From: Bugula neritina
Lineage: Eukaryota > Bryozoa > Gymnolaemata > Cheilostomatida > Bugulidae
Assembly (NCBI GenBank): GCA_964035545.1
Contig: OZ037769.1
Coordinates: 3,689,001 to 3,753,000 of the forward strand
Length of the DNA stretch: 64,000 nucleotides
Direction of reading: 5' to 3'
Part shown: positions 49,556 through 60,919 of the stretch, one piece after another
Numbering within the stretch: position 1 is the stretch's first letter
Layout of the letters: each line of letters opens with the position of its first letter
The notes under the pieces: generated by a model
The model's input: only the letters and a program-made list of their open reading frames with translations
What the model was told of the DNA's origin: nothing
The model's database searches: none
Program-made: the position numbers and the translations under genes

Positions 49556-52500
49556 AAAGTTGCTAGTAAAAATATATACCTGTTTTGGATATCTGCAGTG
49601 AAATATTTATATTATAAATGTATACACTTATACAAACCCTGCGCTTTGCTAAACTGCTATAAATGTGTTAAAAGCTCAGCAAAAATTTAATCAAATATTT
49701 AAAAATAAAAATTTTGGAGGATTATATTATGCTTTCCTTCTATCTACCTATCTTGAAATTTGTAAAATGTTTACTTGAAATGAAACATTTAACTCTGAAG
49801 TTTTTTAATAAAAGGAAGTTAATCAAATAACCAACACACATGCAGTATCATCGTCAAAAATATTAAATAAGTTATACAATGGTAATTATTTTACATTTGA
49901 TACAGTTTAGCATATATAATCTATGCACCAATATGGAAGCTACTGAGCTCATAATACCATGGGTGCTAGTATCATCCTTTTTAATAGAGACTGTTTTCAG
50001 TTTTAAGTTAAAAATATTCCGTTTTTTCACAATACGAAATTAAATGCACTTTACCAAGTTAATTTAAATTTTAAATTAATTTCAGTGAATTCTGTTATTG
50101 ATAAAATATAAATTATGCTGAATTCCAACCTTCGCTATGTTTATTGCTCGTATTTACTATATATAGGCTATAGGAGTCTGTTGACAGTGGTGTAATATGC
50201 TCCTTCTATATTTGTCTGTTTTAAGCCAAACATTAAACATTTTTTCCCTTTCGTTTATCCATATTTTTACATTTTAAAATTGTTAAAATCAAACTACATA
50301 ATGTTAGTGCAGAAGCACACAAAAACCTTTCTTCTGAATTTATTGTGATTGTCAAAACAAAATAAAAGGTTACAGCTAAACAAAACAAAGTAACTTAAGT
50401 TTATATCTGGAAGACAGTAATAACAATTCTGACAGTGAGTCAAGCTAAGTAAATATTTGCATTTCTCTGCTCTTTGTACATCTAGCAAATTGCACATTTA
50501 CAAATATTTGTATAGTAGCTTCTCTGCAATTTCTAAAAATTTTCATTATCCTAACGAGTAATATTAACTAAAAGTCGGTACTTTTTCCAGTCGAGGTATA
50601 TAATTGAAACTTAACACATACATGTAGGCAAGTATACTGCATGGATAGAGACCTCTACTTTATGATGAAATATATAAATGTTAACCACCACCAACTGCAA
50701 TGACGAATAATAGTCAAAAAGGTTCACAGTTTTAATTACTGAGACTATTGTTTTATACTCTATAATCTCTCTCTCTCTCTCTCTTTGCTATCTTTCTGAG
50801 TAGAGTATGATGTCTGTCTACAGCTGTTTGTGAGTAGCTTGATGACTTCTGAGTCCTATCAGTGATCTGCATATGCGGTCACAGCAGAAGCATTTGAGGT
50901 CATCACTCGGTGTGTCTAGAATTATTATAATACATTTATAAATGTATTATGAGAACTCTGTAGTTTCAAATTTAGTTCCTTGTGCCTGTATAATTTGATT
51001 CTGTAAATGTCAGCAGAGTATTAAATTGTACAGTTTGTTGAAATGAGTTCAATTGTTTGTACGCAGATTTATTAGATACCTATAAATATCAAAACAGTGA
51101 ATTTGTAATATTATCCGTTTCTTCACCAGACTTAGGCATGTGCATAACAGTGTACAGAATGCTTTGTGTTTTTAATTGTTTAATAATCATATGACCATAA
51201 CTCATATAACAGGAGTGTTATTACAGAGCATAGTTTATATTATTGCTTTTCCGTGATGGATTTGCATCTCAAAGCACTATAAGCATTAAATCATTGTAGA
51301 GTTTTATATAGGGGGAACTTTATTTACTCGCTTACAGTTACAGCTAGCACAGTAAACTTTCAAGCACTAGAGTTTCGAAAGCTAACCAGTCAAGTATAAC
51401 TTTATATAATCAAAACAAGGTGAGTTCATATCAAACTTTAGTCACATTTGCACGAGATATTCTGCAAATGAACTTCAGTAAATTATTTGATATTTGTTCA
51501 GCACTATAATGTTTAAAGTGTCAAAATTGGTTCTTATATATGTTTTGTCTTTTTCAATATTAGCAAGGATAATCTATAGTGACATGGAAATGTGTAAACA
51601 GTTGCTGCTTTCAAATTATACTATTTAAAATATTTATAGTTTTACCTGTCTTGGTGCAAAATTTTGAGTCCGTGGATAGCGTAATTATTTTCAAATCTGA
51701 AAACAAGTATTAGAGAAAGACAATTTTTGAAATTATAAATGGTGCAATTTATCTTTACGCCATCACGCAGCGTTATAGATTTTTATGGGATGTAACTTAT
51801 GGCGTTTATGTTAGTAAATATATTTATATTACATGTACATTCAAATGTGGTAATTTTTGATAGACACTCTCATGTATATTCTTCCATTTTCAGTAGTAGT
51901 TTATATGCCCAAAACTCTATTACTTTGTTACTATACACTAGTTAGCTAAATTAGTGAATAGTTATCACTCATAGAATGATTATTATATACAAAGTTTAAA
52001 GCTCTCCCCTCCTAACAGGATCAGGTTTACACATCGAAAGCTATTTGGAAATATGACTAACTAGTGAATATATTATGTTGACTACAAGATGGCTGAAATA
52101 ATAGCAAAATATGTCAGTTCCTGCTAGTACAACTATGCAATGTTATGCAATTCATTAAATAACATACACATGGATTTCAATCTATATAGCTATTCAATCA
52201 AATATTGATCTTTATATAGACTTTAGCTTACACAGATCAAAATCCAATTGCATTATCAATGGTTTATATATGAACAAAAATAATGAGCAAATCATGGTAG
52301 CAACTATTGCTCTGCATGGTAAATTATGACCTATATCTGAAAGCTGACCTACTTTATAATATAGGGACAGCAAATATAATAATTGTGCTAATGCCTCCAT
52401 TTATCAAAAATCTACGTTGAAATTCTTAGTTATATGTTAATACCCATCGATGAAGAAAAAGATATTATCATAGATATTTTCAACAAAGGTGCAATTGCTT

Positions 52501-53748
52501 CATATACAAACTGCAACCTAAAACATATTTAGCTAAATTTACATTTATCAAAAGAAGCAACTGCTTAATAAACTGTTTCTTGCCTTCCTAAACAAAAGGT
52601 GGTTTAATACTTGAAATTTTTCTGTCCATGCTTTAAGCATTATGTCATAATGTTTATATAGGATGAACAGTTAGTTTAATGCAAGTTGTAAGCTGTATAC
52701 TCACTTACTCACTCATTTATTGCACAAAGTGCTAGAGCTGACAGGAAAAAAAATTGCAAAAAAGTTCCTTTTATATACATACATATACATAGTACAATAT
52801 ATTATACATTCATGTTCTTTTGTCAACATTATGCTGACATTTGAAGTCAGTAAAAAGGATCAATAGTTATTCTAAGCTTCTAGGAATATATTTTTCAGAT
52901 ACGTACAATGAATGTGTATAATGTTATTCAATTTGGCATAGCATTGTGAAGAATGCTTTGTATGTGTTAGGTTGTTCAATCATTGCTCAGGTAGGGGAAG
53001 TTTTACTAGCAAATAGTTTGTATTGCCTTTCAGTAGATGACAAAGCAGTTTTCAACTATTATTAAAGAAAATGGTCACTATCTGATATACTTGAGACTAG
53101 CGAATAATTTTTATTGCCATTCAGTAAATGGCATTCCAGCTCACAACTATAACTAAACATCGGCACTATGTTATATATACTTAAGACATTGATTACCTGT
53201 TTAGTTTTTGGTGATTTAAGATCTGTCATAGGATTGTAAGCATTTATCAACTGGCCAACTTCAGCTTTTTATCGTGTCAAAATCAGGTGAGCTTTTAGCA
53301 AATATTAGATAGTCTGTAAAATTAGTTTATTTAATATTTCCTCATTGCGGAGAAGTTCAGCGTATAAAGCTGATTAGTTTATGTTCTATTATTTTCAATA
53401 TTGATGAGATTATTTGGTGATTTGCAAATGTTACTGATTCTGTCAGCTCTAAGAATATATATTTTCATATCAGAATTATTTTGAGAACTAAAACCTTGGA
53501 TTAGTATAAGACAGGTTCCAAAATAGCCAAGTTAGAACCTAATATATATATTTATAGGAATTTTCAGAGTGGGAAGTCAAAGCAAAAATAGATCTTATTG
53601 TCTTTAAAAATAGAGTCCAAACTGAAAGTTAAACTCAAGTCACACAGTTTACTGTCAATGGAATGTTCAGGATTTGAATACAGCATGCAGAGTTACCATA
53701 ATAATTATATTAGTCTGCATCCTAGCTGTAGTGTTGTGTTTCCCGCAG
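49556..53748. other. Spacer between genes F and G
   Basis: No gene supported. AATAAA near 49805 may end F. Contains the CT/GC-rich fragment at 50765-50925 and family flank blocks at about 51000-51620 and 52840-53360. The GACTGGATGCTC repeat present before D, E and F is absent here. Confidence 0.45.
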
Positions 53749-53816
53749 TGGTCCCTGTGGTTTCACTGGTTAGCACAATTGCTTGCAAGCCTGAGGTCTT
53801 TAGTTCTAATCCTAGT
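53749..53816 (+). repeat. tRNA-like repeat upstream of gene G
   Basis: GTCCCTGTGGTTTCACTGG (A-box part) to AGTTCTAATCC (B-box-like), 79 bases before the start codon; not interrupted by a retroelement. Confidence 0.6.
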
Positions 53817-53894
53817 ATAGTAAGAGAAATTATTTTGTATCCTCAAAAACACAAATGAAGTATTTGCATATTCCGTAGTTACTCCTGTAGTACA

Positions 53895-56800
53895 ATGGCT
53901 GAAGCACAGCCTGTGGGAAACATATCTACCGAGGTAATAAACCCTCAGCCTGGTCAAGCTCCACAAAGTGAACATCTGTACCAACCACTATCTACAGAGC
54001 ACCTGCAGTTTTCACTTCAACAAAGATATGCTTCTCCATATGCATATTATGCCTCTTATACACAACATCCACCTGAATATGCCCCTCATACACAACTTCC
54101 ACCTGATTATGCCCCTCATACACAGCCACCACCTGAATATGCCCTTCATACACAGCCACTACCTGAATATGCCCCTCATACACAGCCACCACCTGGATAT
54201 GCCCCTCATACACAGCCACCACCTGGATATGCCCCTCATACACAGCCACCACCTGGATATTCCCCTCATACACAGCCACTACCTGGATATGCTTATCACA
54301 CACAGCCGCCACCTGGAAATGCCTCTCATACACAGCAACCACCTGGAAATTTTCAACAAGGATCTTCTGCACAACCACATGTTTATGAATATGTCACTGA
54401 CCCACAAGTGGTTATTCAGGCACCACCGCCTCTGCCAGTGGTGAGTTTATCTTACCTGGTGACTACACTTTTATTATATAGTTAAAGTTTTTTTTAGTTT
54501 TTTTTCTTATAATAGTCTATACTTGAACTGACAAAATGCAAATATATTATGTTAATGACAAATGACTAAGAATATTCATACTATGGTGGACAAATTTACT
54601 TATTGGCCCATGTTTTATATTAATTTCTTATACATAATAAAAAAATACTTACTGATGACCAATTTTTTTTTCAAACAGTTTTTTGTAGAAGCTATAATAT
54701 GATATTTAATTTCAATGAAATACTTTAATACATGCTTATACTTAATACAGGGACAAGTTTACTGAAATAGAATAATAAAGAATAAGTTAAAAAAAATATT
54801 CATTTGTAGATAAAGGACACGAATTCAAAATGCTGGATGGTTGTTGGAATCTTGACAGCCATAGTTTGTCTTCCATGTGGACTTGGTGCTGCCGCCATAG
54901 CACGTGCAGCTGGTAAAGATGCTAAAAAAGGCAATGCTGCTGCCCACAAGAAAAATATCCGTCAATCTAAAGCTCTCTCACTGACGGGAATAGTGCTGGG
55001 GTTACCGTTCATTACAGCTGTTGTAATGGTTACGGTAAGTGATGGCTGTTTTTTAAATAATGAAAGTTTGTTTAAATGTTCCATAATTTAAGCTCTAACC
55101 TGCATATTTAGTAAATTACATGAAGAAGAAAATCCAAAATCCTTAAGCATAGTAATTTCAAAAATTAAATGAAATATTCAATAAGTTATATAACTGGTGA
55201 TTTTTAAGCTTTGTCAGAAAAAATGAAATCCCCCATTTAACTCAGTCAGCTGACAAAATGATATTCCAAAAACTGTGCAATTTTGTTGCATTCTCATAGT
55301 TGGTTAACTAGTGGTTTACAATACAGAAGTCCTCAATTACTGCAGTACTCAACTAATGTATGCTATTTGGCTTTGATATATTGACAATAAAACTGTTTTA
55401 AATTTGTACGAGTCACATCGGAAATTATATTTTATTTGAATTCAAACTTTTTTCCTTGTACTTTGATGTATTGACACTCAACAAAAGCTTTTTAGTTTAA
55501 AAATATAACTGCATGAGAAAATATAAAGTAAAATTTATAAGTTTTATAACTCGTAACGTACTTTTACTAACCAAGCTAAACATTTGACTTAAGAAAAAAG
55601 AACTTGGCACCCCTGTGAAAAACCTTTGATAGAAAAGGTTTTTTTAGTAAAAACGGGCTAAAAACTTATTCATATGCGACACAGGAGCAATTAGGACTGG
55701 ATACTCTTCTTAACATCACCATAATGGTCTTTGTCCAGGCTTGAACCCATAATTTCATGCTTTCTAGAAAAAACGCTCCAACTCCTAGACTACATGGCTG
55801 CTTTCTCAAAACTTCTCTGTAACAGTTTTAGCTGAATTATTGCTATCTTTTAGTTGTTTATGGATCATATTACTCAATTTAATACACATGCACTGAAAAT
55901 CTCCAGTTTTTAGCTACTTTTTGCAATTTAACTGCTAATGAACATGGGTTTTTTGCCCAAAACTAGTAAAATATCAATAAATATACACCTAAATAATCAA
56001 GGTTCTTCCTAATTTTACTTGATTTCCCATGTTTTTTTCTATCTATTTAACTAATTATTACTAAAAAACCGTAACTGTCTGCAATCAAAAGTAGCTAAAT
56101 AAATAAAAAAAACTATGGGAAATTAAGAAAAAATAAAAGGAACCTTGATTATTGGAATGTATTTATTGATATTTTACTATTTTTGGGTAAAAACCCATGT
56201 TAATTAGCAGCTAAATTGTAAAAAAATAGCTAAAAACTAGAGATTTCCAGTGTGTACTATAAATTAGGTAAAATGACCTTCATAATATTTAGTTGTTTGA
56301 GCGCTCTGCACTGACACCTTCTGGCAAGGGTGACTCTGAATATGTTGAAAGCTCTGGCAGTGAAGATACAGTTTCTGCATTTGTTGAAAGCTCTACCAGT
56401 GAACATACCACAGTTTCCACTCCTAGATATAAGCAGAATCAGACATGTAAGTATAAAACTCACACAATTTTATAGTGGCCATCCTTGTGAGAAACCCCTG
56501 GCGTAAAGGGTTTTTTGTTAAAGCGGGCTATAAGGACTTATTTAAATGAGGGACAAGAGCAATTATGACTGGATGCTCTTCCTAACATCACCATAATGGC
56601 ATTTGTCCGGGCTCAAACCCATGACTTTGTGTTTGCTACGAAAACGCTCTAACCCCTAGACCATGACTGATCCTTAGACACAGTAAATATACAACTTATT
56701 TCTTTTACTTTTGTGTGATATTGCAGTGCATATGAATTTAAAAAATTTAATGTAGTTGCTAGTATTTTTAAATCAATTTATAATAGTCCTAAATTGCTCA

Positions 56801-59218
56801 AACTAAAGTTATTTTATACAGTTTTCTGTTCAATATTATAGATAACAAAAATACCTATAATAGTTGCTGATTTATTGAAACTAACTTAACCATAATCTTT
56901 AATAAAGTAACACATACCACAAAGGTTTTTGTTACAGCTTTTTTAAAGACAAATTCACCAACTTATTAAAAAAAATTTATAATTGTTTTTATTTGCAAGA
57001 ATATATTTAACCGCCTTATATCTCTAATTATAATTTTGAGCAGCCGATTATATATATCTCGGATGCTTTGAGGATAACATACCTAGAGATCTTAATGGTG
57101 ATGACTACAACTTTGGAGAGGATCTTTCTGTTGAGAATTGTACCAACTACTGCTCTGAAAGAGGTGGGTGATAACCATGGTTTATCGCAATTGATATTTT
57201 TCTGTAAGGCAAAGTGTTATGTAAAATAATTGCCCCCGCACTGGGGTTCGAACCACAGACCTCCGGCTTACAAGCAGGCGCCCTAACCAATTGCGCTACA
57301 GGGGCTTCAGGGGCTGCAGGATTCCAAACAACATTTTATATAATATAGTGAGGCAGCAGGTACGACTGAAACTGTTATACTGACTCTGAAATAACAACTT
57401 CAGATGTTTTATCTCAAAGATAACTTTTGTCCAAGAACACCAGCTTGATGCAGTGACAAGAAGACATTGTTTGTCCAATCGCATTACCTACACCGCCAAC
57501 TCACTTTAAACAAACACATTTCATAAGAGAACTTTGCTCTGTTTTAAAGAATGAATGCATGTAAATTCATTACTTATTCACAGTCATATTATAACTAGAA
57601 TCTAACTTGTTTAGAGAAAAAAAAACTAAGCAAAAATTTAAATTATGCAATCACACTTTGTCTGCAGAATATGATTTGCGGAGTGTATTTCAAAACATGT
57701 GCAGATGTTGTGCATATCTGTTAGGTTACAAATACGCTGGTCTACAAAATGGATTCCTCTGTTCTTGTGGGACATCCTATGGTTCATACGGAAAGGTGGA
57801 TCAGGATGAGTGCAGTTCTGTCTGCTCTGCTGACGGCTTAGAATGTGGTGGATTTTACACCAACTCTGTTTACAAAACAAACTACATTGGTTTGTAATTT
57901 TACAATAAACACTCAATTTGAAAGTAATTGTTATAAACTACATTGCTTTTGAGTTTATTATACCAATAGCCTGCTGACCTTAGCAATGAATTATATTAAA
58001 TCACTTTTTTGTGCTGAGTAACCTTCAATCGTACGCATCACAGTTAACCCTACTCATATAGGGTCTTTAAAAAAAGTTTTAATGCGTAGTATATATGGAG
58101 TAGCTTGTTTTTATGTCTAAATTACATATTTTAGCTTCATTATCATCCTAAAACAAACAGGTTTAAATATAAGTTATTAGACATGAAGTATCGAAATCAG
58201 ATTTCTTTTAAAACTATTCAACTGCGATCATTTAGCTCAAGTTATTGAACTTTTATGACTCAGTATATTATCATTTTTCTACCAGAGAAAATAATTGTTT
58301 TCAACAAGCAAAACAAACTATTATAAAAGTTAATTAGATAAACAATTAAAACTATCAGGTTTTATCAAAATGAATGCAGCGGTATTATTTGCTTAGGCTA
58401 TTTAATACAATTGGGTTTGGAGCATCTTCATTCTAATTTTGCAGCAGCTTTTTGAATTAGTGTTCTATACTATTAATCTCACATTTGCAATCTTTTTTTC
58501 TCTCTCATCTGAGTTTCGGTGACCTATTTCAGTAAGAAACTCATGTTTTGCAGGTTGTTTCGAAAATGATGATGTGGGATTTGATTATCAAGTTAATTTA
58601 CCATATTATGAGATTACTCCAAGTAGTTGCACAAAACATTGTTTAAAGGATGGTGAGTTAATCACTGTATTTCTAACTATTGTGTCATAGCTGCTTGAAT
58701 ATAACCCTGGGCTTTCTTAGTAGTTGTCATTTCAACATTGTTGGACTAACAAAGTTTGTAGCATGCTTATCACTCTAAAATTTAAAACCTTTACCAACTA
58801 TAGCTATTCTACTTTGTACATGTAATTTACTGAAATATTTCTCTCTGCTTATTTTTTTCTTAAAATTTAGTAGTCGTGTGCCAAATAAATAAATACAACT
58901 TCTAAAATAAAACAAATTAAAAGATAAAAATTTCTCAGCTTTAGAGTATTTAATTTATTATAGCGCAGTCCTAAATTTATGCAAATGAACATTTGGCATC
59001 TTCTCAGTTAATAAAATAAAACAAAGCACTAAACGGTCACTTTTGTTCAATTACATTGATTGCTTTAACTGGTTGAAAAATGTTGATATATATTTTATTT
59101 TATAATTGACATAATAATATAACTGCTCATTATTTCCAAAAATTATAATAATTACAATATTATTTGACACCTAACATTTAAAAAGCTGCTAATACCTTTT
59201 ATATCAATTCAGTTTACC

Positions 59219-59250
<32 letters not shown>

Positions 59251-59440
59251 CTAAGTATTCTGTCTATTTCTTGCAGGATATCTTCTTTCTGGACTCGGGT
59301 CTGGGAGGTATTGTTACTGTGGAAATTACTTCTACGGATTTGTAAGGTCGAATGATGAATGCAGTTCGGGGTGTCCTGTTGACTCTCAACTCAGCTGTGG
59401 GGGACCTCTTCGACAATCTGTTTATAAAACTTTTATCTAA
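53895..59440 (+). CDS. Gene G: long PPxY-repeat N-terminus, CD225, two WSC domains (490 aa)
   Basis: Exons 53895-54440, 54810-55034, 56293-56446, 57044-57163, 57725-57889, 58554-58652 and 59277-59440 (TAA) in phases 0, 0, 1, 1, 1, 1. Residues 1-182: YQPL at 29-32, then a 10-residue repeat (type PPPGYAPHTQ) from about 58 to 152 with six PPxY, two LPxY and two PPGN units. Residues 183-257: CD225 domain with SKCWMVVGILT, cysteines in VCLPCG, the DAKKGN loop and a second hydrophobic stretch. Residues 258-308: a Ser/Glu-rich linker twice as long as in D, with an internal VESS(G/T)SE duplication. About 309-403 and 404-490: two WSC domains. The best-preserved member by all criteria. Intron 3 holds several repeats and a hairpin element. 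Confidence 0.88.
54055..54354 (+). repeat. Coding 30-bp tandem repeat in gene G exon 1
   Basis: About ten units of 30 bases, typified by CCTCATACACAGCCACCACC followed by TGGATATGCC; the three central units are almost identical in DNA, showing recent expansion. E has about six units, D and F one or two, B three. Confidence 0.85.
55605..55800. repeat. Dispersed repeat in gene G intron 2
   Basis: Divergent copy of the GACTGGATGCTC repeat (begins CCCTGTGAAAAACC, contains GGACTGGATACTCTT). Confidence 0.55.
55883..56255. mobile_element. Foldback (hairpin) MITE-like element in gene G intron 2
   Basis: Two arms of about 160-170 bases are imperfect reverse complements: words such as TTTTTAGCTA, AACATGGGTTTTT, TAGTAAAATATCAATAAATA and AATCAAGGTTC on the left return in inverted form on the right, with a short centre near 56070. 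Transcribed, it would make a long hairpin. No coding capacity. Confidence 0.75.
56480..56670. repeat. Dispersed repeat in gene G intron 3
   Basis: Another copy of the GACTGGATGCTC repeat, starting just after the exon 3 donor (CCTTGTGAGAAACCCC) and ending near CTAGACCATGACTG. Confidence 0.55.
57232..57305 (-). repeat. tRNA-like repeat in gene G intron 4 (best-preserved copy)
   Basis: On the minus strand, seven acceptor pairs form (GCCCCTG with CGGGGGC, one G-T), a GCGC/GCGC D stem, A box TAGCGCAATTGG and B box GGTTCGAACCC. The region that should be the anticodon stem does not form five pairs in any register tried, so a SINE head is favoured; a real tRNA cannot be fully excluded. Confidence 0.55.
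59222..59250. repeat. (TA)n microsatellite before the last exon of gene G
   Basis: About 14 TA units lie 25 bases upstream of the acceptor of exon 7, replacing the usual polypyrimidine context there. Confidence 0.85.
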
Positions 59441-60919
59441 AAATATGTTAGTAAAACTATATACCTGCTTTGGCTATCTGTGAAAGAACAGTGAAAATAT
59501 AGATATTATAAGTGTATACTTATACAAATCATGTGCTTTGTTCAATTCTGCTAGAGTTATTAAAAGCTCAGAAAAAGTTTAAAAGCAAGTGTTAAATAAT
59601 GAAAATGTTGAAGGATTATATGTTTTTCTCCTTTCTATAATAACATATTTTGAAATTTATAAAATGTTAACTTGAATTAAAACATTCAACTCTGAAGACT
59701 TTTAGTAAACTGAAAGTAATTGAATAGCCAACACCCATGCATGCATGCAGTGTCATCTTCAAAAAGACTAATTTATTTATAATTTTATTTTTAGTGTAGT
59801 ACATCTAGGCACCAAGGTATAGTTACTCAGGTGATACATAGGTGCTAACATTACCTTTTCTAATAGAGATCTTTGTCAGTTTCAAGTATAAATTATTTTG
59901 TTTCTTCCAAATATTGTTATGCATTTGCTTTACACATTATGTTTAGCATTAATTCAAAATATTTTACTTTTATATATACCGCAGAAACACTTAATATTGC
60001 ATAACTGTTTATAAACCTTATAACATTTCATTAACCTTTATTGTATATAATTATATGCACTTGTGTTTTTTGTAAGAAGTCGTGCCTGAATTTCTTTTTA
60101 TTCTGCATTTTCTGTATCTCTTATATGGCTGCATTGTCATAAAATATTTGTTAATTAAAAAACATAATATATGTACAAATGAAAAATTATCTGCTCTTTC
60201 TAAATTAGAAACAGCAGCATCATGCAGTGTTGCTGATTAGAAAGCTGTTTTAAAATGTAAACAACTTTATTTTGACTACAAGGTAGTTGACATTATAGTT
60301 TAGTAACAGCTAGTACAGCTAGGGCTACATATATTATATCACTGCGTGAATAGGTTTTCATTGTAAGTATTATATTGAGTATTGATCTCTGGAATTTTTA
60401 ATTCACAAAAAGATCCAATTGCATTATCAACAGTTTGTGAACAAAGGCAGTAATATATAACAACCTAGTGTGGTTGCATTGAGGCAGTATAGGAGGGTTT
60501 ATTCAACTAGTTGAAGTTAAGAAACAGGCTCCATCAGAGTAAGTACTTTTATATCCTATTTTATTTTTAGTTAACTCTAGTAATTGCTAACTACTTTGAC
60601 TTCCAAATTTGAAGTATGTTTCAAGTTGAAGCTTTTAGCATATTTCACAACCTTGTTGTTCCAAAGATATCAATATAAAACTGTGGAATATGCAACAAAG
60701 AAAATGTAGACTAGTTATTTAGTTAAAGGATTTAGATTTTATTCATAATGCATAAAATTGCCGTTCATTATAATACAAAGTGTACAAATGAACATGAATC
60801 TGATTCCCTTATAATTGTAGATCCTGCATTGTAAACATTTTTGGATTCCCATACAACCACTTTATAATGTTTCAAGCGAGTGTAATTTTTGATCATTTTT
60901 AATTTCAGTTAAGTCAAGC
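59441..60919. other. Spacer between genes G and H
   Basis: No gene supported. AT-rich; a family-like flank (GATCCAATTGCATTATCAA words) is at about 60410-60445, as also before B and E. Confidence 0.4.

Noticed and set aside
57232-57305. Functional tRNA on the minus strand (TGT anticodon suggested by CTTGTAA)
   Set aside because: The acceptor arm pairs well, but the putative anticodon stem has several mismatches; kept as a tRNA-like repeat.
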